Source: Branchiostoma floridae
Taxonomy: Eukaryota > Chordata > Leptocardii > Amphioxiformes > Branchiostomatidae
Assembly: GCF_000003815.2 (NCBI RefSeq)
Contig: NC_049979.1
Location: forward strand, 18,126,740 to 18,190,739
Direction of reading: 5' to 3'
DNA: 64,000 nucleotides
The position numbers and the translations under genes are program-made. The notes below the pieces were generated by a model that had not been told where the DNA came from, searched no databases, and saw nothing but the letters and a program-made list of their open reading frames with translations. This document shows positions 10,077-21,000 of the stretch, piece after piece; positions within the stretch are counted from its first letter, which is position 1, and every line of letters starts with the position of its first letter.

Positions 10077-13000
10077 TCAGTTGTCATTGACATTGAAGTC
10101 ATCATCCGATTCTGGGCTGTACTCCCTGTGAAATAATAGAAGGAGGGTTAAACCATGCTCAGGTGTGTCAGGATCCCCCTCACCTCAGGTGACAGGAGAA
10201 CAATACTGGCTGTCATGCACAGGAAACTAACATTGGCAAAATCTGCTGCATCAGTCACTTCTAAAGTACAAGCCACCAAGCACATCTTCAATACTTGTAC
10301 TTTTCACTGGAAGTAACTCTGCCTGTAGAGCATGCAATACCTCTTAAGCCTGAGAACAGCATGCAGTTCACAATACACCAGTCCTGCTGGCCTGAATCCC
10401 ATTGTTTGTATGTAGCTAGAAGCATGCAAGACTAGTTCTCATCTAGAGAGAGACAAGCATGCAGCCTTCCACCTTCAACCATGAATACATGAGGCTGTTT
10501 TTGCCTTCTTCCATACCTTGCCTTGTGTTGGCTGGTGACTTGGCTGGTGAACCAAACAAGGAACTACAAGAAAATGGGCACAACACAGCACACAGGGAAC
10601 GTGAGTTAGTGCACAACAGTGTCAATACACACTGATGAGTATGCTACAAACAAGTGCAAAGTGCATGTAAAACACACAGTGAATCAACTGGAAAATTGCT
10701 TTGGTAATACAGTAGAATCTTATACCTCAAAAGTGCTAAATATCAGCTGAGTACAATGCAACAATGCAACCACAAGCAAAGCCTTTGGGCCCTACACCTG
10801 GCATTTGATAATTTATTTGACTGTGATTGTAAACTTTTTAAATCAACACATTTAGAGTGAACAATATTGTCCTGAAGGCACAAGTCAATTCATTTACAGA
10901 GGTGGTTCATGATNNNNNNNNNNNNNNNNNNNNNNNNNNNNNNNNNNNNNNNNNNNNNNNNNNNNNNNNNNNNNNNNNNNNNNNNNNNNNNNNNNNNNNN
11001 NNNNNNNNNNNNNAAAAAGGTATTTAACGTGTCGCAACTGATGTTGAGATGAATTCCTACTTCCTAAAAATTGACAACACCATATACCAAGTTTATGATT
11101 TCATCACAATATGAGAACCTTCGTAGGTGTCTATTGGTTCCAATATTGGATATGTATGTTATTTGTCTATAGCAGGTAGTTTATACATACATGCAGGATT
11201 GAGGTGAAATAATTGGGCATGATCTAATGAGAGTTTCAAACAACAACTGGGGCTCTCATATTCAAGATTAGTAAATCATAGAACACTGCATCTGTCATAG
11301 ATAACACAGCAAACCTCAATGTTGTTACTCACTTTCTTCTGGAGTCTGCCTCATTCTCCTCATCCTGCTCTGCACCCAGGGGAGTGAGTGTCTGTGGGTT
11401 GTACTGACTCATGGGCTCCCCTATAATCCCAACTCTGGGGACAAACATCAACATCAAACAGGATTGACATATAGTTACAAAGAAACCAAAAGGAAACATC
11501 TTTTTTGTAGTAGACAATCCACCTTTTTGAACATACCCTGCCACATGCTCATCATAACCACAGTACTTGGTGAACGCGCAGTGCATTTTAAATCACTATT
11601 CTACACTAGTCTTGTACTTTTGATTAAGATTAATTAAAAGGACGCAAGTGAAATGAGTACTGGTTTTTGCATCTTACTTTGTCTTGAGAGGACTCGGGAG
11701 AAAGATCTCAAACTCCTCCTCTGTCATATCCACTGAGAGCTCCTGGAAAGGTTTTGGAGCAGTTGTCCCATCTCTGTGGGGAAGAGAAACAGGATTTAAA
11801 ATCATTGTTGCTCTTGTCAAAAGTTATCTGGCTTCAGAAGAACAGACACACCGTCTGCACAGTAAGCATTGACACAACATTCCAGAAATGATACACCTGA
11901 AAAGAATCCTTATGTTCTTACCCCTTGCCTGTAGGCTGGTGCTGGAACAGCCAGGGAGCCTCCTCTTTGGGGTTGGGCAGGATGGACACCAGGGCTGGGG
12001 AACGTTGGCTGAAGTAAAAAATCGATGGTGTCAAGGTATAGTAGATGGTTGCAGATTTTACACTAACATGAATGTCAGTGAACACTTGAAACTAGTTTAA
12101 ATTCAACCAAATTTTCTGATATGTACATATCAATCCTAGGTAAGATAGAATTGATCTTATATACATATTGCAGATGATACATGATTTGGTATATGACTGG
12201 CACTTACTTGACAACTTCTTTTATAGGTGGCCTCTTACTGCATGTGGGAAAAAGAAAGGATCAATTTTGTTGTATCACACCAACAGAAAAACCTAATGGT
12301 ACAAAGAGACAATTTACTGACAATATTGAAAGGAAGGTACTTCAAGTCCCCATGCATGAAACAACGGAGGAAACATAGTTGTCATATCTTATTCTTATCA
12401 TAATTGCCAACATCAGTGCATATAGAGACACCCTGATTCTTTCTGAGTATGTATAGTACCCTTTTTGTTCAATTAACACTTCATTTATTTACTGCCTATA
12501 TAATACTCAAAACATAACCTGCATTCAACTCAGTTGTTTTCAGTGCTTAAAGCATACCCACAGTTACACATTTTAAGTCATTTTCAGTTGAACTTAATTA
12601 ATCTTGAGACTGAAGACCCCACCCCATCCTCCTCCTGTGTTCTGCAGGACTGATCCTCTTCCTCTCCAAATTCCTCTTCCCTTTCTTATCTTCCTTCGTT
12701 TCCATTTCTTCCTCCTCATCTGAAAACCATTTTAGGATTAATCAAACATTCTATTGTCATGTAGATACAATGAACAGGAAAAGTAAAGTTAACAACAAAG
12801 TTCAGAGATTACACAAAAAGCACCACAATACTTCTACTTCATCAATGTAGCTACCTTCTGGTGTAGATTTTGGTCTTAAAGATGGGTTGAACACATCAGA
12901 CCTAAGCATCCTGAAAAAAAAACACATTAAGGATTAGGAATCATGACTAAAGAAAATACTTTTTCTCAAGCATGAATTTCCCTAGAGCAAGCATGAATTT

Positions 13001-14188
13001 CCATAGAGCAAGCACGAATTTCCACATTGAAAGGCTATCCTTTCTAACAAACTACAGAGGACTTAAACTTGTATCTTGGAAGTGAACGTAAGTCACAACT
13101 GCTTACCTTCCTGTTTCTTTTTGAATCAGTTCAAAGTCTCTTCTTCTAAAAGTCACCCAGGTCACATATGTGCAGACATTGTACAGTGCCTGTAGATGTA
13201 ATGAATCACATACATCAATAAATTACAGACAGGAATAAGCTTTGCAAGTTGAACATTCAACATAAATCACCATCACAATATCTGTATCTGTATCTATATA
13301 GCCGGTATAACCGCCCTTCGGCTGACACACCAGCTTGATAAAAGATCACATGAATACAAAAATGTCATTTTAGCTTACCTCATACATACTTCTGTCTGTG
13401 TATGTAGAAGATACACGTTTCCTATGGGGAAAAGAGGATCATGTTATTTGACAACTCTAGCTTTTTGTTTACTTTTTGAAACCAAATTAAAAGTTTAATT
13501 CTGTCTAGCAATTGTCTGACATGGATGGGTACAGTACAGCAAATGACTCACTTTCAAGTAACCCATATAAATTGTGCATTTATAGAAGAGAAGTTAGGTA
13601 GCCATACATGCCACAGCCCATGTGATGCTGGCGAGGGATGCCCAGCCCCAGGATCAGGACACAGTAACTCTGTCCCAGCCTCTTTTGGGCTACAGCCATA
13701 CGGGCACTGGCCTCTGCCATTGCCTTCTTCTCAGCAAGACTTGGCTCCCTGAAGTAAGTATGGATATATGGTTAAATCATCTTCAACATACACTTACCAT
13801 CATCATTCCCCTAAAAAAACTCAACAATAAAACTGTTTGAAACAGTTACGGAACAGCATTTCTATTAACTAATTAAGTATGGAAACAAGTACAACAGAGT
13901 CAAACGAGCTGAACGCTTGATTCTGTACTTACGTTGTCATCGGTGTGGGCTTTTTCTCCTGTGCAAGTCGCTCAAAATAACAGCTGAAGTAATTCAGCAG
14001 TGAGATCAGGAAGGAGTCAAACTGCTCTGTCCTACAGAAAGTAGAAATCATTTCTCGTTTAAAACATATCATTTTGCTTAAAAAAAAACAGCTGAAATCA
14101 TGTGCAATATAAAACTACTCTGTAGCTGTTCTCACTCACTGACTCTCTAACTGACTCACTCACTCACTCACTCAACCAATCAATCAAC

Positions 14189-14219
<31 letters not shown>

Positions 14220-15666
14220 CTAATCCAATCACTCGCTGAACAAGTCTCTGACTCCCATGATGGTCATTTTTATGATGTTAACTCATATAATATCATCATC
14301 ATAAAACAGACATCATTAGACAAAATATTGGCAGGACTTACTGTGAGAACACTGAGAAGTGATCAGGTAGATCAGACACTGCTACTTCTTGAAGTAGGTC
14401 AAGTGCAACAGCTGGCCAGGGGAAAACAAGATACAAGTCAAACACTGTCTGCATTGCAGTATACTTTCATTAGATGATTGTGCAATGAAGGAAATAAACT
14501 GATTAAAATTTATCCTCCAGCAGCATTTTGCATAAAACAGTAACTGAGTTATAAGATTTTGTCCTTGATAGATGCACAGATAGTGATCTCTGTGTATCTT
14601 GGCAGGTTGAGAATTAAATCTCAATATATACTTAACTTAAAGATACTTGGCCAAATGAAGAAGAAACAAACAAATAGGAAAAAAGAGTGAAAACAAACCC
14701 TTGACATGGTCCAGTGTGATGTTTATCCCATCTGTCCCAGTCTGCTTCATGCTAGGTTTGGGGGATCCTCTGTGGGGTCTGTATCCCTTCCCTGCTGTTC
14801 CCTTCCCCACTCCTCCTGCACCCATCCTCCCCACTGCACCAAACATTGGTGTCTTGGCTCTATAGGGGACAATACTTGTCACCAGTTACAGCCATAACAC
14901 ATGGTTTTACCAATGCTGTTGAATAGTGGGAAGCATTTAATATGATTGCTACACATACAAAATAGCGAATATGGAGGATGAAAAACATCTCCTCTCCAGT
15001 GAAGCTTACCTATCATTTCTCTTGCCTGTATCATGAAAGTGGATACCTCCCTTTCCTTTCTTCTTCTTCCCATCTTTGTGTTCTGCTACTTGATGTGAAC
15101 TGGTGGAGCAAGTTCAACAGTATTAGACGATTGTCTTGCAAAAGCACTTACACAAGGTACAGACTTGACACCATTGTTGATAAATCATGTCTGACTTATA
15201 CACGCTATAGCGCTACCCGGTCGGAAATGCCTGTAGCAGTGATGTCCAGTTTTGACTGTCTAGAAATTGCAATAAAAATTTACTTAAAATCTGCATTCCT
15301 GACGGGCTGGTGCATTCCCAGGCACACCCACAACACAGCCTGTGGGTAAGGGTACTTGACAAAAGAGACGGTGCAAAGACATGTAAACAAAACGTTCTTA
15401 CCCTGCAAACTCCAATGAATTTGTATCCTCCTTCCAAATCCACCTTCCTGTGGTCGGCATTGGAAGCTGAGACACACAAATCACACACAGGTCAGTTTTT
15501 TTTCCAAACTAGTGAACTTAATCAAATCAGTAAGACTCAAGCGTCTTTCAGCGATATTTGGTCGACAAGAAGAACTCAGCGCATCGATATTTTCGATCGC
15601 GAAAGTGAACTAAAAGTGAACAACTGTCACACTAACCTCTTCATCTATCGTATCAACCTTTGCCAT
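10077..15666 (-). CDS. PPP1R36: Protein phosphatase 1 regulatory subunit 36-like protein
   Basis: Eighteen minus-strand exons, all phase-compatible: 15633-15666, 15402-15466, 15217-15259, 15010-15082, 14699-14859, 14342-14411, 13933-14031, 13608-13748, 13379-13421, 13107-13189, 12855-12910, 12623-12719, 12208-12237, 11922-12008, 11678-11773, 11333-11434, 10517-10543, 10077-10125. They encode 451 aa (human about 420). Recognisable family blocks are FDSFLISLLNYFSCYFERLA, QSYCVLILGLGIPRQHHMGC, KRVSSTYTDRSMYE, YVTWVTFRRRDFELIQ, and KRPPIKEVVKNQRSPALVSI. The first 120 residues are basic and glycine rich and less conserved. PPP1R36 binds the PP1 catalytic subunit in vertebrate testis. An N gap (10914-11013) lies in the intron between the two penultimate exons and could hide an exon. 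Least certain are the third exon (15217-15259, 43 nt, inferred because it restores frame) and the last two. Family assignment is from remembered conserved blocks, not a search. Confidence 0.78.
10914..11013. other. Assembly gap, 100 N
   Basis: Exactly 100 N, so the true size is probably unknown. It falls within an intron of the PPP1R36-like gene (between exons 11333-11434 and 10517-10543). Confidence 0.99.
12967..13026. repeat. 21-bp tandem repeat, about 2.8 copies
   Basis: The unit begins CAAGCATGAATTTCC and recurs at 12967, 12988 and 13009 with a few substitutions. It lies in an intron of the PPP1R36-like gene. No function apparent. Confidence 0.8.
13281..13337. repeat. Dispersed repeat fragment (TATAGCCGG family)
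   Basis: TCTGTATCTGTATCTATATA followed by a GCCGGT-TAACCGCC block and an ACACACCAGCTT block is shared, in opposite orientation, with 24131-24231 inside the ASPG gene. The two copies define a dispersed family present at least twice in this window. Class unknown. This copy is intronic. Confidence 0.75.
14131..14230. repeat. Microsatellite (CACT)n / (AATC)n
   Basis: Compound tetranucleotide repeat, first ACTC units then AATC units with interruptions, in an intron of the PPP1R36-like gene. Confidence 0.9.
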
Positions 15667-16564
15667 TTTGTTCCTGTTGGTCAAAATGGGCCTATTTTGC
15701 GTTACGATTGCTAGCACGGACAAAAGTTACTGTTCGATCAGCACTTTCCAAAAACTTTCCGCCATCTTGTTTACGAAGGTCAGGTCACGTTACGTTAGTA
15801 ACCACGCTCTTGGTCCCAGGTACTCTATTCAATAAATAAGCGTCGTAGACACTTAGATGACTATTTCGGAAATTCGACAACCTTTATCGCAGTATGTTGG
15901 TACAAATTTCTTCCCGAGTCATCTCAAATCTATAAATCAAATTCTTCCGTTGATCACGGTGCAACGATCACTGTACATACTGGGAACAAGATTGAAATGG
16001 AGGGACATGCGCACACGGGGTATATATAATTAGCTGTGACGTCAAGGTAAGGCGCGAAATTTAAAAGGAAAAAATGTTGCCAGTCGAAGTTCCTTTATGT
16101 ACACCTGTCTATATTCAGGGAAAGTTTGTTGTTGTTCGTTGATGCCTGTCTTGTTTCCCATGTGTGATTATTCAGAAAAGCCTCTTGCATGACATCTCAC
16201 TGATGGCCAGATGACCAACCTCATGACATTAGTCTCCTACATGTAACGTGGTTAACATTAACTAGGTGACATAATACTGCCACATGAGAAAAACACACCA
16301 TGTAAAGGGATGTAGTAATGCCAATGTAGCTTCAGTAATTCTGAGATGTATACACTAGTTATCTAGGTATTCAAGACAATCTTGAGGCCTTTATAACAAT
16401 CTTATCTTGATGTGGTGGTATTATGGGACCCGGTGGAATTATGAGAGTTGATGTGTGCACTTGTATCTCACACCATCCTGTGACCTAATGTTATAGATCA
16501 ACTGTCACTTGTGCATACAGATTTGTCGTCTTGTATGAACCAACATAAGTATGGTTTGGTCATA
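15667..16564 (-). promoter_or_regulatory. 5' flank of the PPP1R36-like gene
   Basis: Nearly 900 bp without coding signal upstream of the minus-strand start codon at 15666. At 15789-15803 is GTTACGTTAGTAACC, an inverted pair of GTTAC half-sites spaced by four bases, which resembles an RFX X-box. GTTRC-containing motifs are frequent here, so this may be chance. A short TATATAATTA lies near 16021 and GGCGCGAAAT near 16052. The promoter itself is inferred only from position. Confidence 0.35.
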
Positions 16565-17053
16565 CAGTCAAACCTGTATTAGCGGCCACCTTTGCATACC
16601 GGCCACCTGCCCATAGTGGCCACTTTTTGTCGGTCCCTTGGATTCGAAATGATTAAGAAATAGGCTTAGTGGCCACCTGTCCAACACGGCCACACGATTT
16701 CCAGTCCCGTTGACACAGAAACACTGCCTATTGCAACCACACTGCAGCCTTATATCACCCTGCACCGAGTTTGAAATAGTAGTTTCAGAGGATTTGGAGT
16801 TCCTGACAGGGTCATTTTGGCGGTAGCAGAAGGTATGCATGCCTTCAGCATTAAAGTGCAAGTCTTTGGCGGTGAATTTACCGATCAAGAGTTTTCGAGA
16901 CAATGTTACTTGGTGAGAAAGATTAGTGGGAAGTGAAATCATGTGAAGCTTGTTCATGGTCATTTGATCAACATTTTCTCTATAGTGGCCACCTGTCTAT
17001 AGTGACCATATTTCTCCAGTCCCTTGAGTGGTCGCTATAGACAGGTTTGACTG
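16565..17053. mobile_element. Tc1/mariner (pogo-like) non-autonomous element, TA target
   Basis: The element is bounded by CAGTCAAACCTGT and the exact inverted ACAGGTTTGACTG, with TA on both sides (16563-16564 and 17054-17055), as expected for a TA-target transposon. Length is 489 bp. Next to each terminus are repeated GTGGCCACCTGTC-type motifs (GCGGCCACC, TGGCCACCTG). The middle contains a 131-codon minus-strand open frame (16568-16963) with no catalytic DDE signature that I can see, so the element looks non-autonomous. It sits between PPP1R36 and the 3' end of ASPG. Confidence 0.85.
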
Positions 17054-17113
17054 TACTCATATTGTTAGCAAATAAAAATCAAGTACCAATGAGGCTGACA
17101 ATGCATAGATGGC

Positions 17114-17119
17114 TTTATT
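17114..17119 (-). terminator. Candidate polyadenylation signal for the ASPG-like gene
   Basis: TTTATT on the plus strand reads AATAAA on the minus strand, about 930 nt beyond the stop codon at 18048. The interval 17120-18047 has no coding signal and would be 3' UTR. Confidence 0.35.
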
Positions 17120-18047
17120 CATTATCTTCATTCAACTGTCACGTCTTTGTCTTTCTTAGAAATGCGTAAGTTTAGTCTTGTTTCTCTACAGCAACATTTG
17201 GCAGATTTTGAATCTACATGTATGTAGCTTGAAGTTTGATTCCAGCCTTAGTTAAGCTCTAGTTCCCGCAACACTTAACAATAGTTACATTACTACAGTG
17301 AGTCAGGACAGTACTTTTTCAAAGTATATAAGCAGTCTTTATATATTTCTGTGCATTTTGGACTTGATGTAATAAGTACACATCTTTTGGTTGCTTTCAT
17401 CAAATCAAAGGTAACGTCACATATAAGATTCTTAACTGAAGTACATCCAAGTTTAACAAAAACAGCAGCAACAACAGCAATGTTTCAACCTGTGTAATAC
17501 TAATACTTATCTATCTTAATTTGCCATGAAAAATATAACAATATGGTTTAGATTTTGGCACAAAAAGTAGTATGGATTTTCTCATCTGTCATCTCCTTAC
17601 TTCAATCCTTGATGATACTGGTCAACAATAGTGAACAAAATGAAACTCTTCTCCTTGAGAAGTAACAATGTATAGAAATGTTAAGTATGAGACTGTATTA
17701 TACTTAAGTATGTTAAGTATAAGTATGCACTGTTCAACACTGTGCAACGTAAGGTCCATGTAACTGTACAAGGAACTTCAATGAACCATAGCAGCAATCT
17801 CCATGGACTAATATTCTACTGATTGTTGCTGTAACATCTACACTGAAAAACCATAACCATAATAAAATCAGCAACAAGTTCTCAATTTCTAACTCCTACA
17901 GACTGTTCAAACAACCTGAATCAGCATGGAACGTCTCTTAATTCTTGTCAATACCCGTATGAACATTAACTATCCATCCAATACATTGCATGCTCCTCTT
18001 TTGTTCCCCATAAACTGTCCAGGAAAATAGCCAAAGACTTTGGATGG

Positions 18048-21000
18048 CTAGTCCCCTGACTCAGTGTTCTTTTTGCTGAAAAACTTGGCTCCGAGTGAGA
18101 ATCTCCTTTTACTGGGAGACACTGGCTCTTCCTTTGCAGGGGCTGCTCCCTTTGCAGGGTGTGGTTCAGTACAACATGCATCTTTGTCCAGCAGAGGGAT
18201 AAGGTCCATGTGGTCTCTGATACGGGCTTCAATCACAGCTGTTGTACCATGGGGATCTTGTAGCTAAGGATTCAACAACAATTGTTGAAGAGTACATCTA
18301 CTCTCTAGATCTATTCTGTTTCCAAATATTGAACACTCTGGGCTATCGTATCTTTGTTGAAAAGTGATGAAAGGGATTAAACTGAAATGTTTGGGGGAAT
18401 GTGCAAATTTTTTGACTTACTGTAGGGATTGCTCCATGGTCCATGAGATACTTGACAGCCTCCACATGCCCCTCACCTACAGCCTGGGGAAGACACGGCA
18501 GGACAGTGGTTAACTCTTCTGAGCACAGTTAAGTAATCACGATACATTACAAACACAGACATGTGTACACCTGAAGACTAGGCATTTGGAGGCTGAGGGC
18601 ACAGACAAGGACAAAAGTATCTGGTACATTTACATGTTGGGAAAACAGAATATCTAGCAACATAGCCACAGGTAGGCTGGGTCACTTACCACATGTAAAG
18701 CTGTCCTGCTGCTGTAATCTGGCTGATTAGGGTCTGCCCCAGCCAGAATCCAGGATCGCAGACCATCAATGTCATTGTGAGCAGCAGCACTGGTCAAGAA
18801 GAGTTAAAGAGAGATTTGTCTTCAGGACACAAGACTGTGGGATCAGTCAGGAGGCTTGGAAACGCCCACATCTAACAAATGTGCTATCATCTTTAATGCG
18901 TTTGAACAAAGGTCTTCAAATTGGCAAGATCAATATCATTGGTAAAGGTTTGTTGCAAGCATCTGTGCAACAGTTTTGGTCTTACCTGCACAGTTCAATG
19001 CCTATGCGGATGGGTGTGATATGGTTTGACAGGTTTGCTCCAGTCTTCACTAGAAGTTTGATGATTGGGAAGTTCCTAAAGTTTCAATGGATAACAGCTC
19101 ATGAGGTAGACTCATTCAAGGAAGGGTAACTACATGCCAGGGACTCTCAATACAAATTTGTTGTACATATATAAGCTGCAAATATAAATACGTACTTCAG
19201 ACAAGAAAACTTACTAATATCTGACGTGAATATCTGACATTAACATTATCCAGCACCAAACAGGTATCATATAGAAAAATCATATTCAAAGCTCATAACA
19301 AGGCACATATGTGACCAGAAGGGACACATTGGAAACAATTCCTGAAATTCCTGAGCTGTACCTGAACTTGATGGCATCTCTGAGGCATGTGTGGCCGGCA
19401 GCATCCCGTTGGTACACAGATGCACCATTCTTCAGCAGGAACTCCACTGTGTCTGCATGGCCATGACTGCAGGCAATGTGCAGGGGTGTCCTTCCATCAT
19501 AGTCTTTAGCGTCCATGTTCCCTCCCTGCAGCATTATATGAACAACAGACGTGAGAATTTTCAAGGTGTCAAAGATACCACAACACATAATGTTACATCT
19601 AAACAGTACAGCCTGTCATTTAGAGAGAAACAAATCAAAGATGGGAAAGGAAAGAATGCATGTGCTTCATTGATTTCATATCATACTTCTTCAGCCAATA
19701 CAGGCTATTGTTCCTAAAAATCAGAAATTGAAGACATAGCCCAAGGACGATAATAAATTTTGGAAGCTTTGGTCATCTCTACCTGCTGTATAAGGGCCTG
19801 AAGGGTGCTGTTGTCACCATTCTTAGCTGCTGCACACATCAGTGCTGGGAACAGGGCATCCCGCACTGCATGCATCTCCTACAGAAGGCAGCAATGTCAC
19901 ACACATTCTAGTAGATTCAGTTTAACCAGTCCTTCATAAGAAATACATTGACATGGTGCAAGTTGAGGAATTACAATCAAAGACTGGGCTACACTATTGC
20001 AAAGATTATGTCTTCTTTTAATACCATCATCTACCCAAGACATTTGTATCTCCCAATCAATCCTCCCATTTCCCATTGAGTTTCTGCTGAACTTAAAGAT
20101 AGGTAGAGTACTAGACAAGTGTTTACCTCTGCAGAGCCCAGCTGTAGTGCTCTGGCCAGGTGACGTAGGAACTTGTTACTGGTGAGGGAGATAGACTCTT
20201 TCCCTACTCCAACCATGGTCAGCTCACCCCGCAGGTTCTCCGACAGGAGCTGGGGAGTACACAACAACACACGGTAACAAACAAATGCAACTTTTTACAA
20301 TGTATAGTGTCATGTCATACATACTGCAGACGCAAGATGTTGGAAACTTGTTACCGGTAACCTATACAGTACTAACTGATATCATTGAAAAAACTAAAAG
20401 CATACTACCTGACTTAAGACAATTAATAACGCTAGTCTACCTTTATCCATGGGGTAACATGTCCTTTGTTTTTAGAAACAGGGTATCATGAGTTACCTCT
20501 CTTCTCTCCTGAGCAGTGACATCTTTCTTTGCCAACAAGTAGCTAAGTTTGGCCAAGGCTGCCTCAACTGTCATGTCAGCCCCTGGGATCACCCCTGCAT
20601 CCAGCAATACCTGCAGCAATGTATGAACGTCATTGAATGATTGATGCATTATCATAAGAAGCATGCATTAGAATGGAAACTGACTAATCAAACTGGAATT
20701 TTTGTTCTCACCTTTCCAGTAGCATAGTAACAATCTACACCCCCCTTGGGGCACTGTGTGCAGTTGACGATAAGTATGCCTCTGTCTGATGCATCTTTGA
20801 ATGCCTGCAATAAGTCGTGCCTGCCATCGGGAGCATTCCCTGTCCCATAGGTCTGTAACACCACTCCTTCCATAGGAGGGCTCAGAAAATGTTCTACCTG
20901 CAGGTACAAGACACATTACAGTCAATCACACAGGTAGAAAATCCACATTCACATGCAAGTGTTCACATGAAAATGTAACTAAACAACCTCGTGATGATGG

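Noticed and set aside
16568-16963. 131-codon minus-strand frame inside the TA element
   Set aside because: No recognisable transposase motif; covers the terminal repeat itself, so not counted as a gene.
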